DNA of 62,626 nt from an uncultured Ectothiorhodospiraceae bacterium (GCA_947258695.1 CAMYJG010000013.1:1-62626), one strand, 5' to 3'. Positions 8,003 through 16,768 are shown, counted from the stretch's first letter. The notes: generated from the letters alone by a model not told the origin. Numbers and translations are program-made.

Positions 8003-9453
8003 AATGCTTTCTCCCCGGTTAATTGATTCGCGTTTTCATTTAATCTTTCCCATTCAAAGTTGTCCGGTATTAACCACATACTGATTAATACGATAGACAT
8101 AGAGACTACCGCTGAAACCAGTGCCGCTACATAGAAGCCGATACTGAAGAAAGCCCAGATACCACTCAGGGTGCCAAGTAACATGGCGAGAAATGCACCT
8201 GTTGAATTGGCTTTTTTCAGATACAGGCCGGCTGCTATTGGCCAGATGGTACTGGCAACAAAGGCGCCAAGGTATTGTAATAAACTACCTAACGTCGCGA
8301 TGCGTGGTAAACAAATTAGCCAGGTAATAATGCCAAGTAAAACGATAATTATTTTTGCTATACGACGCAGTTGTTCATCACTGGCCTGGGGATTAATATG
8401 GCCACGGTAAATATCCTGAAGAATTAAATCACTTGTTGCGGCAAGTAATGAATCAAGACTGGATGCGAGGGAAGAGAAGACAACAATAAACACAATTACC
8501 GCACCAGTAAAACCAAGCAACTTGGCCGCTACCATTGGGCCGACCATATCAGCAGCTGGAACATTTAGGCCAAGTGAGGAAACCGATAGCGCAATAAATC
8601 CTGCAACAATCGGTATCGGAGCCCAGATAATGCCGGCCAGTAAATATGCTTTGCTGCCTACACCTTCACGGAAGGCAAAGGCACGCGACCACCAGACATT
8701 GGAATGAAATATTTCACCTATACCGAACAATAAATTATTAAACAGGAACATAATGGCCGCAGGCATTAAAAGATTAAGTAATTCCGGTTGCTCTGACAAA
8801 ACATCCTTGTGCATTTTCTCAAAACCAATTTCACTAATTGTCAGAACGGCGAGAATAATAACGCCAACAAGAATAAGAATAGTTTGTATAAAGTCAGTAC
8901 CAATGACTGCGCGTAATCCACCGAGTAAGGTGTAAGTCACACATATAATAAGAATAACAGTCATGCCGTACTGGTAATCGATTCCAGTCAAAGCATGTAT
9001 TAACACTCCACCGGCCATACCCATACTAATTAGCCAGCCGACGGCATAACACATGGAAATCAAAAGAAATAAACGCCAGGTCCAGACGCCATAACGCAAG
9101 CGAATAAAGTCACCACTGGTATAGCCATGAGGTACCAGGCTGCGGATTCGTTTTACCAGCGGAGCAAATAAAATTAAGCCAATACAACCCAGTGAATATC
9201 CCAACATACCCCAGATACCGAGTTGTAATGCAAACTGCGGCGCAACAAGCGTGGTGTTACTGGTTACCCAGGTAGCCATCGCCGTTGCGGTTCCCAATGC
9301 CATGCCCACGTTACGACCAGCAAGCATAAAATCATCCAGTTGCTTGGTTTTCCGCCCCCAGAACCAGCCGAGAAAAATCCAGATGGCACTAAAGATTGCC
9401 AGGATTATCCAGCCCGTGTTGGCATCAAGAATGGCGGAGTTAACATTATTCAT
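7999..9453 (-). CDS. Sodium:solute symporter family transporter, DUR3/urea-transporter-like
   Basis: 484 residues with about 13 predicted membrane helices. The LDDFMLAGRNVGMALGTATA opening, followed by MATWVTSNTTL and GYTSGDFIRLRYG, is typical of the SSS branch that contains the fungal and plant DUR3 urea permeases. It should take up a small uncharged or weakly charged solute with a cation across the inner membrane. Neighbouring N-carbamoyl hydrolases suggest a ureide, urea or hydantoin-like substrate, which is inference. The start overlaps the isochorismatase stop by 4 bp and the stop overlaps the microprotein start. Confidence 0.85.
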   Translation of the reverse strand: MNNVNSAILDANTGWIILAIFSAIWIFLGWFWGRKTKQLDDFMLAGRNVGMALGTATAMATWVTSNTTLVAPQFALQLGIWGMLGYSLGCIGLILFAPLVKRIRSLVPHGYTSGDFIRLRYGVWTWRLFLLISMCYAVGWLISMGMAGGVLIHALTGIDYQYGMTVILIICVTYTLLGGLRAVIGTDFIQTILILVGVIILAVLTISEIGFEKMHKDVLSEQPELLNLLMPAAIMFLFNNLLFGIGEIFHSNVWWSRAFAFREGVGSKAYLLAGIIWAPIPIVAGFIALSVSSLGLNVPAADMVGPMVAAKLLGFTGAVIVFIVVFSSLASSLDSLLAATSDLILQDIYRGHINPQASDEQLRRIAKIIIVLLGIITWLICLPRIATLGSLLQYLGAFVASTIWPIAAGLYLKKANSTGAFLAMLLGTLSGIWAFFSIGFYVAALVSAVVSMSIVLISMWLIPDNFEWERLNENANQLTGEKAL

Positions 9454-10199
9454 GTCGCTGCATGTTCCTTGATATCATTGACAGCTTGTTCTGTTGTCAT
9501 GACACGCGCATAACGATCGCGAATGGTTTCAATGGTGGCGTTATGAAGTTGAGGCGTCACCGTGGCGCAGGCATCATTAATCAACGTGGTATAAAAGCCG
9601 CGGTCACAGGCATCACGTACCGTGGTGGAAACACATTCATTGGTATAAACACCACATATAAACAAACCGGTAATTCCCATGTTTCTTAAAATATATTCAA
9701 GATTGGTCGCGTTAAACACACCACTTGCTGTCTTATTGATGATAAGTTCATCGCCTTTAGGTGCTATTTCAACAAGGAACTCCGACTCTTTTGAGCCAGG
9801 TGCTGCATGTAGATTAAGTCGTTTATGACCCGCACTTCGTTCTCTGCCATCCTGGGTCATTGACATAATACGGGTATGTATCACTTCCATATTTAAATCG
9901 CGAAACTTATCCTGTAGTTTGCGTACATTAGGTAACACCATATGATCGAGTCGTTTAAAATAATATTCCTGAGCCTCTTTGGGCACACCCGATTTTTCAG
10001 CATCGGCAAATACACCAAATCCTGGCGCGGCATCAAGATACTGCAGGTCAATTACCAGTAATGCGGTTTTATGTTTTTCTATAGATTCAACAACACCTGG
10101 GGCTTCGGCAATGGATTCGCGATAACTATCTTCTAACGGATCCACATGGAGAAATTCTTTATTATCAATATCAAGGTCGGTCTTTTTCAAATCACTCAT
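9450..10199 (-). CDS. Isochorismatase-fold cysteine hydrolase (carbamoyl/ureido amidohydrolase type)
   Basis: 249 residues. The catalytic triad of the family is present: D51 in LLVIDLQ, K156 in INKTASGVFNAT and C189 in GVYTNECVSTTVRDA. The G-V-x-T-x-x-C-V arrangement is that of amidohydrolases such as N-carbamoylsarcosine amidase, ureidoacrylate amidohydrolase (RutB) and biuret hydrolase, not of isochorismatase proper. It likely releases ammonia and CO2 from a carbamoylated amine in the cytoplasm. It overlaps the upstream hydrolase gene and the downstream symporter gene by 4 bp each, so all three are translationally coupled. The substrate is unknown. Confidence 0.85.
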   Translation of the reverse strand: MSDLKKTDLDIDNKEFLHVDPLEDSYRESIAEAPGVVESIEKHKTALLVIDLQYLDAAPGFGVFADAEKSGVPKEAQEYYFKRLDHMVLPNVRKLQDKFRDLNMEVIHTRIMSMTQDGRERSAGHKRLNLHAAPGSKESEFLVEIAPKGDELIINKTASGVFNATNLEYILRNMGITGLFICGVYTNECVSTTVRDACDRGFYTTLINDACATVTPQLHNATIETIRDRYARVMTTEQAVNDIKEHAAT

Positions 10200-11440
10200 A
10201 AATGGCCTCCGGCAATTCGATACATCGAGTTAAGTGCCACATTGGCGCCTTTTTCTATATCATCCATATCGGTCCATTCTGCGATCGAATGGCTACGGCC
10301 GTCTTTACTCGGCACAAAAATCATACCGGCACGAGTAATATTGGCCATCATCTGTGCATCATGAGCTGCACCACTGGCCATTTGTAAAAAAGGTATCTTC
10401 AATGATTTGCATACATTTTCGATAGTCTCAACAATACCGGCATCACTTTTAACCGGCGTTATTTCACTAAGAACACGAAACTCAAACATCAGTTCATGCT
10501 TACGGGCAATGGCGGATAACGATTTCCGAAATGCATTGGCAAGATCATCCAGTGTGTCTGGATTGGTATCGCGTGCTTCGAGTGAGAATTCGACCTTACC
10601 TGGGATAACATTGGCTGCTCCAGGACTGATTTCCACCCGTCCAATCGTTGCAACACTGCGCGGGCTACCACTTTCATCAATTAGTCGTTGTAACTGGGAT
10701 GCAAATTCACTTAAGCCCATGAATGCATCTTTACGCATATCCATGGGCGTGGTTCCAGCGTGATTTGCGGCACCTGTTAAGATAACATCCCATTTAAATA
10801 AACCGGCAATGGCATCAACATTGCCGATACCAATACTCATATCATCCAGCATGGGCCCCTGTTCAATGTGTAATTCCAGGTAAGCATAAATTGAATCCGG
10901 CTGACGCCTGGCATGTAATGCATCCATCGCATCCAGACCGACATTTTTCATTGCCTCTGTAATGGTGACACCATTAAGATCGGTGGCATTAATAATTTTT
11001 TCTGGTGTTAACATGCCGGTAATCGCCTGCGAACCCAGCATGCCACCGAAACGACCCTCTTCATCACTAAAAGCCACGGCTTCAAGGGGAAAATCGATTT
11101 TAAGATTCTGTTCTTTTATGCAGCGCAAACATTCCAGCGCAACAATCACTCCCAAGGCACCATCAAGGTGACCTGCTGCGGGCACGGTATCCATATGTGA
11201 TCCCATCATCACTGAGGGACGTTTTTCATCCCACTGATAACGCGCATGTAAGTTGGCTGCACCATCCTGGTAAAATTCAAGACCTGCTTCCTCGGCCTTT
11301 TGTTTAAACCACGCCCGAGCTTGCATATCGCCTTCACTGAACGCCATGCGATAAATACCATAATCTTCATTACGTCCGATATCGGCCAGTGTTTCTATAT
11401 CAGATTGCAATCGTTCGCGGTTAATATTAAGAATATTCAT
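10196..11440 (-). CDS. M20-family N-carbamoyl-amino-acid / allantoate amidohydrolase
   Basis: 414 residues, the usual length for the AllC/HyuC/beta-ureidopropionase group. Metal ligands and catalytic residues are visible: MGSHMDTVPAAGHLDGALGV (H82, D93), AFSDEEGRFGG (E127/E128), LELHIEQGP (H191) and a C-terminal ASGAAHDAQMM His. The TTPMDMRKDA segment belongs to the dimerisation lid. It should hydrolyse an N-carbamoyl group to amine, CO2 and ammonia. It is the first enzyme gene of the cluster and overlaps the amidohydrolase gene by 4 bp (ATGA). Allantoate, N-carbamoyl-amino acid and ureidopropionate remain equally possible. Confidence 0.85.
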   Translation of the reverse strand: MNILNINRERLQSDIETLADIGRNEDYGIYRMAFSEGDMQARAWFKQKAEEAGLEFYQDGAANLHARYQWDEKRPSVMMGSHMDTVPAAGHLDGALGVIVALECLRCIKEQNLKIDFPLEAVAFSDEEGRFGGMLGSQAITGMLTPEKIINATDLNGVTITEAMKNVGLDAMDALHARRQPDSIYAYLELHIEQGPMLDDMSIGIGNVDAIAGLFKWDVILTGAANHAGTTPMDMRKDAFMGLSEFASQLQRLIDESGSPRSVATIGRVEISPGAANVIPGKVEFSLEARDTNPDTLDDLANAFRKSLSAIARKHELMFEFRVLSEITPVKSDAGIVETIENVCKSLKIPFLQMASGAAHDAQMMANITRAGMIFVPSKDGRSHSIAEWTDMDDIEKGANVALNSMYRIAGGHL

Positions 11441-11447
11441 AGAGTCT

Positions 11448-11969
11448 TTAGTTATTTTCCTTTGTGTTACCTTTTACGATCAAAATGATGATCGAAACGA
11501 ATACAATCGCACCGGCAATAAAAAATAAAATGGCATTTTTAAGTGGGTGATGCGCAACCGTCACTTTAACCACATCACTTGTATATGATTGGTTATCACG
11601 GCTCGTCTTTAAACGATAAAAATATTGTCCATCAGATTTACCGCTCATGACACGAGCGAGGTCCTTACCTTGGTAAATAATATTGAATGTTCTGAAGTCA
11701 GGTGTTGTTGATTCTTGTAACTGGAAAACGCTGTCTTTTCCAGACCAGTTTAACTGGTAATAGCCTGCTGTTGATACTTGTGAATCTGTACTGAGTTGAA
11801 GTGCAAACGAATACTGAGCTGTCGAGAAAAATAATAGCCCGATACTAAAAAGTAATTTTGTGTGGGGGGGGGGATTTCGAACAAGCAGGAGCGCGCAGCT
11901 GCACCCAAAAATAGGAAGGAACAGAAGCCTGCCCCAACGGGCAATCCGGCTTGTTACCTTTAAAATCAT
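11448..11969 (-). CDS. Membrane-anchored beta-sandwich-like protein with disturbed N-terminus
   Basis: The frame gives 173 residues. A signal-peptide-like helix (KLLFSIGLLFFSTAQYSFA) is preceded by about 38 residues read through a G+C-richer stretch with a ten-G run (C10 in the coding strand). It is followed by a fibronectin-III-like part (YYQLNWSG, FQLQEST, YFYRLKT) and a C-terminal membrane helix (NAILFFIAGAIVFVSIIILI). The natural start is probably near the signal helix. The upstream part looks foreign, or the gene has been cut or shifted at the homopolymer. It ends 7 bp before the M20 hydrolase start, so it likely heads that operon. Function is unknown. Confidence 0.55.
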   Translation of the reverse strand: MILKVTSRIARWGRLLFLPIFGCSCALLLVRNPPPHTKLLFSIGLLFFSTAQYSFALQLSTDSQVSTAGYYQLNWSGKDSVFQLQESTTPDFRTFNIIYQGKDLARVMSGKSDGQYFYRLKTSRDNQSYTSDVVKVTVAHHPLKNAILFFIAGAIVFVSIIILIVKGNTKENN

Positions 11970-12146
11970 CTAAACCCTAAAGTACCGATAACTCCACTAC
12001 ACACAGGAAATAAACTATCATCTAAGTAATTATTACATTAGTGGAGTACAATTTATTTGTTAGTAGTATGCCACAATAGAAATGCAATTTCACATTATCA
12101 AGCCGTGAAATGTATCTAAGTTATCATACTAAAGTGCTATTTTAGA

Positions 12147-12223
12147 TGGCGTCCCCGGCAGGAATCGAACCTGCAACCTACGCCTTAGGAGGGCATTGCG
12201 CTATCCAGTTGTGCCACGGGGAC
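12147..12223 (-). tRNA. tRNA-Arg (anticodon CCT)
   Basis: On the minus strand the gene folds as a full cloverleaf: acceptor GTCCCCG/CGGGGAC, anticodon stem ATGCC/GGCGT with loop CTCCTAA giving anticodon CCT, and T arm GCAGG-TTCGATT-CCTGC. Discriminator G and an encoded CCA (12147-12149) follow. The D stem has one A-C mismatch. It reads AGG codons. It stands alone between the ureide-type operon and the flagellar brake gene. Confidence 0.95.
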
Positions 12224-12270
12224 AATTCAGGCGATATAATATCAGAGTTAGTTATATTATTGATTATAAA

Positions 12271-12969
12271 TTAGATATTTTCTGAACGATAAATAAATTG
12301 TTGGATGCTTTTCTCTATAGCAGGATTTTGTTCAAGAATTTCTAATCCTAGTGAAATATTATTGTAGTTGTTTACTATTCGTGAGTTTTTAATTTTTGCA
12401 GAGACACTAAATCCGGTTTGTTTAGGTAACTGGATATAAATATCGTTAATCACCTGTTTTGATTGAAATGCTTTTGCGAAAGCATAAGGTAATTGCAGGT
12501 TAAGTCCGTTCAAAGATATATTCATTAGCTTACATGTCAGTCTTTTCTCTGAGGACAAAAATATAGTGGTATCTATGTCTTTAACAAAATCGGTACTAAA
12601 ACGATAGAACTTTCTATTTTGTGGGTAATAGATTTCAGTTGGAAAGGGTGCGCGTAAGCTGCTGTCGGTATCAGTATTCAGCAAAGATAAGCTTGTTGTA
12701 AAGCTAACGGGTAATTGTTCATATTTTAATGAGAATTGCGCATTATTTGCTAACGCCATTAATTTGCTATTAAGTGCTGGATTTGGCTCATCCAATAATA
12801 GTGTCTTTTTATTATGGTTTACTTCAAGTAGCGATGTTAAGGACTGTGGATAGTTCGAGCCAAAAGATACGGCAATGATTTGTCTGGATTTTTGTATATT
12901 TTTTAATAAATTATAGATTTCTATCGGATTCTTAATGTAGGCCGTATTTATGTCTTTCTGGTGAAACAT
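12271..12969 (-). CDS. ycgR: YcgR-like PilZ-domain flagellar brake
   Basis: 232 residues. An N-terminal YcgR-type domain (about 1-120) is followed by a PilZ domain. The PilZ domain starts with the c-di-GMP-binding RKFYR (R-x-x-x-R) at about 121-125 and includes NISLNG (the D/N-x-S-x-x-G motif). Such proteins bind c-di-GMP and act on the flagellar motor or stator to slow swimming. It is the last gene of the minus-strand set flgA-flgM-flgN-ycgR, 15 bp after flgN, which fits a motility role. Confidence 0.8.
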   Translation of the reverse strand: MFHQKDINTAYIKNPIEIYNLLKNIQKSRQIIAVSFGSNYPQSLTSLLEVNHNKKTLLLDEPNPALNSKLMALANNAQFSLKYEQLPVSFTTSLSLLNTDTDSSLRAPFPTEIYYPQNRKFYRFSTDFVKDIDTTIFLSSEKRLTCKLMNISLNGLNLQLPYAFAKAFQSKQVINDIYIQLPKQTGFSVSAKIKNSRIVNNYNNISLGLEILEQNPAIEKSIQQFIYRSENI

Positions 12970-12984
12970 AAATGAATAAATACA

Positions 12985-13452
12985 TTATACATGGGCGAGC
13001 GTGTTGGATTGGTATTGGCTGATATTCTCACCAGAAGCGGAATAAGTCAGTTCACCAGCTGGTGTAGCTGCACTAAGGATTTCTATTTGTGTTTGCACGC
13101 GGCGACGGTTGCCATAAATTACCATGCCGTTTATTTGATTTTGCTTTTGTGCTTGTTCAGATAAAGTTTTAATTTCTGACCAGATTGAAATGAGTTTGTT
13201 GTTTGATAACCATTGAGTTGGTTCGTTTGGATTGAATGATTGTGTGGTCAGGTGTTGAACACGTTGCTGCTCATTTTTTTCGAGTTGCTCAGTTAATGAG
13301 ATTTTTTTCAGGGTAATACTTTCCAGCTCTTCAATATCATTTTTTTTGAATACAGAACTTTCATGTTTTAGCAGCTCAACCAATAGCTGCATTTTTTCTT
13401 TGGTAGAAATTAAGATTGTTTCAAGTAAAAGAGTATGGGGAGCATGTTGCAT
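12985..13452 (-). CDS. flgN: Flagellar export chaperone FlgN
   Basis: 155 residues, predicted almost fully alpha-helical, with the family's N-terminal long helix pair and a C-terminal stretch containing Q-I-N-G-M-V-I-Y-G-N-R-R-R (about 108-120). That stretch fits the conserved NG-x-x-I/L segment of FlgN. FlgN escorts the hook-filament junction proteins FlgK and FlgL to the export gate in the cytoplasm. Its ATG lies 2 bp after the flgM stop, so both are one transcription unit. Confidence 0.8.
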   Translation of the reverse strand: MQHAPHTLLLETILISTKEKMQLLVELLKHESSVFKKNDIEELESITLKKISLTEQLEKNEQQRVQHLTTQSFNPNEPTQWLSNNKLISIWSEIKTLSEQAQKQNQINGMVIYGNRRRVQTQIEILSAATPAGELTYSASGENISQYQSNTLAHV

Positions 13453-13454
13453 AA

Positions 13455-13766
13455 TTATTTATTCATAAAATCTTCAAAAGCCAGCATTTTATCTGCTATG
13501 CGATCATTATCTACGGTGTAGTCACCACTTGAAATTGCACTTTGAACTTCAGCAACACGTGCATTGTCAATCGATGATGAGCTGCTTAACTGCTGTTCAA
13601 TGTCTTTTAAACGAGAAGCCGTATCGGTTAAGGTAACACGATCACCCATTGAGCTGGCATTCGAGCTACTATTTTCCTCTTTGGCTTCATTTCTGTTTTT
13701 AACGGAGCTAGTCTGATTTGAATTCAGATGAGCCCGGTTTGAATTAATATTTGTAATATCATTCAT
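13455..13766 (-). CDS. flgM: Anti-sigma-28 factor FlgM
   Basis: 103 residues. The N-terminal half is low-complexity and likely disordered (Asn/Ser-rich). The C-terminal half carries the sigma-binding helices with VTLTDTASRLKDIEQQL and IADKMLAFE. FlgM holds FliA inactive until it is exported through the completed hook-basal body. Its target fliA is encoded at the other end of the locus (54765). Order flgA-flgM-flgN is canonical, and about 110 bp separate it from flgA. Confidence 0.85.
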   Translation of the reverse strand: MNDITNINSNRAHLNSNQTSSVKNRNEAKEENSSSNASSMGDRVTLTDTASRLKDIEQQLSSSSSIDNARVAEVQSAISSGDYTVDNDRIADKMLAFEDFMNK

Positions 13767-13878
13767 CGCTTAACTCCTACCATACATAGTCTTTCATAAC
13801 TGTTAGCGTCTGTTTTCTAGAAAACTTTAGTGCTATCTTTAATAGTATATAAATATCAATAACTTATCTATTAATTTG

Positions 13879-14592
13879 CTAATAATTCACCCTAACTACA
13901 CCGGCCGAAACGACCTGGGCATAGAGGAGTTTTTTACTATTTAAATTGGATACTTTTATCGTTTGGCCCTTGAAGCCGTCCATCAGGGCTTTTCCTTTAA
14001 CTCTGAGGTTTAGCCCACCACTTTGGGCAACAATGGTAATGTGCTGACCACGCAGGACTAACTTTTGTGCTTTTACGACAGCAGGAGTCAAAATCTGCCC
14101 GGTTTTAATATTGCGTTTGGCTTCCATGTTCTGGAGTAAGCTCGCGGATGCATAATACCCATGATTTAGTTGTGAATAACGGCGTAAAACGAACTCAAGA
14201 TTCACTTCCTCGAATGCCGTTCCTCTTGGAATAGGGTGGCGAGCAATGAGTGCATTGACTTCGCCATCGACATGGGCGGCGACATGAATTTTCCATTGTT
14301 GAGGTGAATCACAGCTTACCGCCAGGCTGGTGTTACCGAGTAGCTTTGTGCCTGGTGCCATCGATACTTGTAATGCTTTGCCACATTTGGGCAGAACTAA
14401 CTGGTTGTTCAAAGAGGTTAAAGTGACCTGCAAGTTTTTTAATGGCACATTCTGGCCTTTTATGAACTGTTTTACCGCGTTAGCGATGGCAGAATGGCTT
14501 TGTAGCGAACTGGCGTGAACCAGTGCGTGGCAAGAAAACGTCAAAAAAGAGACAATTACTGCCGTATTTAGCCATGTTTGCTGTTTATTCAT
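13879..14592 (-). CDS. flgA: P-ring assembly chaperone FlgA
   Basis: 237 residues with an N-terminal signal peptide (about 1-27, cleavage near HAS). It carries SAF-type and flagella basal-body P-ring formation domains, with VLRGQHITIVAQSGGLNLRVKGKA-like features near the C-terminus. It acts in the periplasm to help FlgI polymerise around the rod. It is read divergently from cheV, and a sigma-54-like promoter lies at 14672-14686 upstream. Confidence 0.85.
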   Translation of the reverse strand: MNKQQTWLNTAVIVSFLTFSCHALVHASSLQSHSAIANAVKQFIKGQNVPLKNLQVTLTSLNNQLVLPKCGKALQVSMAPGTKLLGNTSLAVSCDSPQQWKIHVAAHVDGEVNALIARHPIPRGTAFEEVNLEFVLRRYSQLNHGYYASASLLQNMEAKRNIKTGQILTPAVVKAQKLVLRGQHITIVAQSGGLNLRVKGKALMDGFKGQTIKVSNLNSKKLLYAQVVSAGVVRVNY

Positions 14593-14671
14593 CTCTTATT
14601 CCAGTTAATTCGTCATTTATTCGTTCAAACCCATTATTTTCAGGGGTTAAACTCTTCTAATAGTCTTAAAT

Positions 14672-14686
14672 GCAATGTATATGCCA
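14672..14686 (-). promoter_or_regulatory. Sigma-54-type promoter upstream of flgA
   Basis: Minus-strand TGGCAT-N5-TTGC matches the -24/-12 consensus TGGCAC-N5-TTGC with one change. It lies about 80 bp before the flgA start in the divergent flgA/cheV gap and fits FleQ- or FleR-controlled flagellar operons. Confidence 0.6.
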
Positions 14687-14720
14687 GAAATACTATATTA
14701 GAACTGTCAAAAATTAGATT

Positions 14721-14747
14721 TAAGTAACTTCAGCATTGAGCCGATAA
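14721..14747 (+). promoter_or_regulatory. Sigma-28 (FliA)-type promoter upstream of cheV
   Basis: TAAG at 14721-14724, 15 bases, then a perfect GCCGATAA at 14740-14747. This matches the FliA consensus TAAA-N15-GCCGATAA with one base off. It lies 31 bp before the cheV GTG start, placing cheV-cheR among class IV genes. Confidence 0.75.
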
Positions 14748-14778
14748 TAAGAAAGTAATTTTGAGAGGAGTGATTCCT

Positions 14779-15705
14779 GTGGCTGGTGTTTTAGATCAAG
14801 TCGATCAACGTACAAATTTAGTAGGCGAGAATCGACTGGAAATTCTCATGTTCCGTTTAAATGGACGGCAAGTGTTTGGTATTAATGTTTTTAAAGTTCA
14901 GGAAGTTTTATCCTGTCCAGCATTAACTAAAATTCCACAAGCTCATTCAGCAACTCGCGGCCTGGCAACCCTTCGAAAAATCACGATACCTGTGATTGAT
15001 CTGGCTGCGGCAATAGGGCAGCGTCCACTTGAAGCCAGTCCAGATAATTTATTGATTATTACAGAATACAACGGGACTGTTCAGGCATTTTTAGTAAAAG
15101 CGGTAGAACGTATTATCAATTTGAACTGGCAGGATATTAAAGCACCACCAAAAGGTGTTGGTAATAATAATTACCTGACAGCAGTAACGGAAGTAGATAA
15201 TAAGCTGGTTGAAATTATTGATGTCGAAAAAATTCTGGCTGAAATTGTGGGTGCAGATATGCATCTTGAGAATGCAGAACCTTTACTCGATAAAGATGGC
15301 AATACAATGAAGTTTTTAATTGCTGATGATTCATTAGTGGCTCGCAACCAGGTACACCGAACGCTCACACAAATTGGTATCGACAGTATTGTTACCACAA
15401 CGGGTAAAGAAGCCTTTGATGTATTGACTGATATGGTAAGTGAAGGCATTGATGTAGAAAAAGAAATTAGCCTTATTATATCCGATATTGAAATGCCTGA
15501 AATGGATGGTTATACCTTAACATCTGCTATCAGAGCAAATGATCGTATGAAAAATCTAAATATCATGTTGCATTCGTCTTTAAGTGGAGGCTTTAATGAT
15601 AGTATGACTGAAAAAGTGGGGGCGGATAAATTTATACCAAAATTTAAAGCCGAAGAGCTAGTTACAGAAGTTAAGTCATTACTGTCTGAAAAAGGCGTGA
15701 CTTAA
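14779..15705 (+). CDS. cheV: Chemotaxis coupling protein CheV
   Basis: 308 residues from the GTG at 14779. A GAGAGGAG ribosome site lies about 8 bases upstream and the resulting MAGVLDQVDQRTNLVG start is typical of CheV. The TTG at 14761 is rejected because it lies before that site. An N-terminal CheW-like domain (about 20-165) is followed by a receiver domain (about 185-305) with ADDS, SDIEMPEMDGY phospho-acceptor Asp and IPKF lysine. It couples receptors to CheA and adapts through phosphorylation. A sigma-28 promoter precedes it and cheR follows. Confidence 0.92.
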   Translation: MAGVLDQVDQRTNLVGENRLEILMFRLNGRQVFGINVFKVQEVLSCPALTKIPQAHSATRGLATLRKITIPVIDLAAAIGQRPLEASPDNLLIITEYNGTVQAFLVKAVERIINLNWQDIKAPPKGVGNNNYLTAVTEVDNKLVEIIDVEKILAEIVGADMHLENAEPLLDKDGNTMKFLIADDSLVARNQVHRTLTQIGIDSIVTTTGKEAFDVLTDMVSEGIDVEKEISLIISDIEMPEMDGYTLTSAIRANDRMKNLNIMLHSSLSGGFNDSMTEKVGADKFIPKFKAEELVTEVKSLLSEKGVT

Positions 15706-15739
15706 ATTAATAATGAATAAATAAGAATTAAGGTATCAA

Positions 15740-16570
15740 GTGGATCAATCTCCAATAGCAGTCAATGAATACGATACTTTCAGGCGATACCTGGAAGATG
15801 CCTGTGGTATTGTTTTGGGTGAAAATAAACACTACCTTGTGACCAGTCGTTTAAAACGGGTCACTGAAGAATTTTCTTTTCCATCCCTTTCTGAAATGAT
15901 GGCAACCCTGGTTAAAGGCAATGACCGCAATCTGCGGGAGAAAGTGATAGATGCTATGACCACCAATGAAACCATGTGGTTTCGTGATATCTATCCTTTT
16001 GAGATTCTTACCAAGGAACTGTTGCCTGAGTTAGCAAAAAATAAAAGCCCGATTAGAATATGGTCCGCTGCCAGCTCTACAGGACAGGAAGCGTATTCTA
16101 TTAGTATGGCGATTAGTGAATTTCAACAGTCTAACCCGGGAAAATTGTCATCCAATGTTGAGATCGTTGGCACTGATATTTCACAAACCGTGGTTAATAA
16201 AGCTAAACAGGGCCATTATGATGAGTTGAGTGTAGTACGTGGCTTGGAACAACAACGACGCGATAAATTTTTTACTCACAAAGATGATGGCTGGGTGGTA
16301 AACCCCGATATCAGGAAACGGACTCGCTTTACGGAATTAAATTTATTAAATAATTATTCTTTATTGGGGCAGTTCGATATTATATTTTGTCGTAATGTTT
16401 TAATTTATTTTTCTTCGGAAATGAAAAAAGATATTCTTGAACGCATGGCAAAAATATTAAAACCTGGTGGAACCCTGATTCTTGGTGGCTCTGAATCACC
16501 AACTGGGTATACAAAAGCTTTTGGTATGAAACGTTATCCTGATGGCGTTGTTTACCGCTTAAATGAATAA
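15740..16570 (+). CDS. cheR: Chemotaxis protein methyltransferase CheR (first copy)
   Basis: 276 residues from a GTG start. An N-terminal helical domain precedes the SAM-dependent methyltransferase domain: SAASSTGQEAYSISM (motif I; usual form is S-A-G-C-S-T-G-E-E-P-Y), GTDIS, LLNNYSLLGQFDIIFCRNVL and GGSES near the end. It methylates glutamates on chemoreceptors using S-adenosylmethionine. It follows cheV by 34 bp. The changed motif I residues (A-S for G-C, Q for E) are shared by the cheV-linked CheR type but differ from the second CheR at 51965. Confidence 0.88.
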   Translation: MDQSPIAVNEYDTFRRYLEDACGIVLGENKHYLVTSRLKRVTEEFSFPSLSEMMATLVKGNDRNLREKVIDAMTTNETMWFRDIYPFEILTKELLPELAKNKSPIRIWSAASSTGQEAYSISMAISEFQQSNPGKLSSNVEIVGTDISQTVVNKAKQGHYDELSVVRGLEQQRRDKFFTHKDDGWVVNPDIRKRTRFTELNLLNNYSLLGQFDIIFCRNVLIYFSSEMKKDILERMAKILKPGGTLILGGSESPTGYTKAFGMKRYPDGVVYRLNE

Positions 16571-16608
16571 TTCTAGGTTTATAAATTCAATATAATTTTC
16601 CCCGCTTT

Positions 16609-16631
16609 CAGAGCATATGGATAGGGCTCTG
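16609..16631. other. Hairpin downstream of cheR
   Basis: CAGAGC (16609-16614) and GCTCTG (16626-16631) form a six-base stem that can be lengthened with small bulges using the flanking GCTTT and AAATGC. There is no strong T tract, so a terminator role is only possible. Confidence 0.35.
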
Positions 16632-16687
16632 CAAATGCTTTACCTCTTTACTATTTAATGGAAATCACTTTTAAGTCTGGCAATATT

Positions 16688-16699
16688 CTTGCCGGCAAG
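16688..16699. repeat. 12-bp perfect palindrome upstream of flgB
   Basis: CTTGCCGGCAAG is fully self-complementary. It lies about 70 bp upstream of the sigma-54 -24 element of flgB, within the usual range for an activator site. No known consensus is matched. Confidence 0.4.
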
Positions 16700-16768
16700 G
16701 CTTGTTTTTGCCGCTCTACCAAGCCATATCATTTCCTTAACTCATTGATATTACTCACTTAAGTTGTT

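Noticed and set aside
10407-10763. 118-codon frame on the plus strand
   Set aside because: It lies wholly inside the M20 hydrolase gene on the other strand, has no ribosome site and no family features; an antisense shadow.
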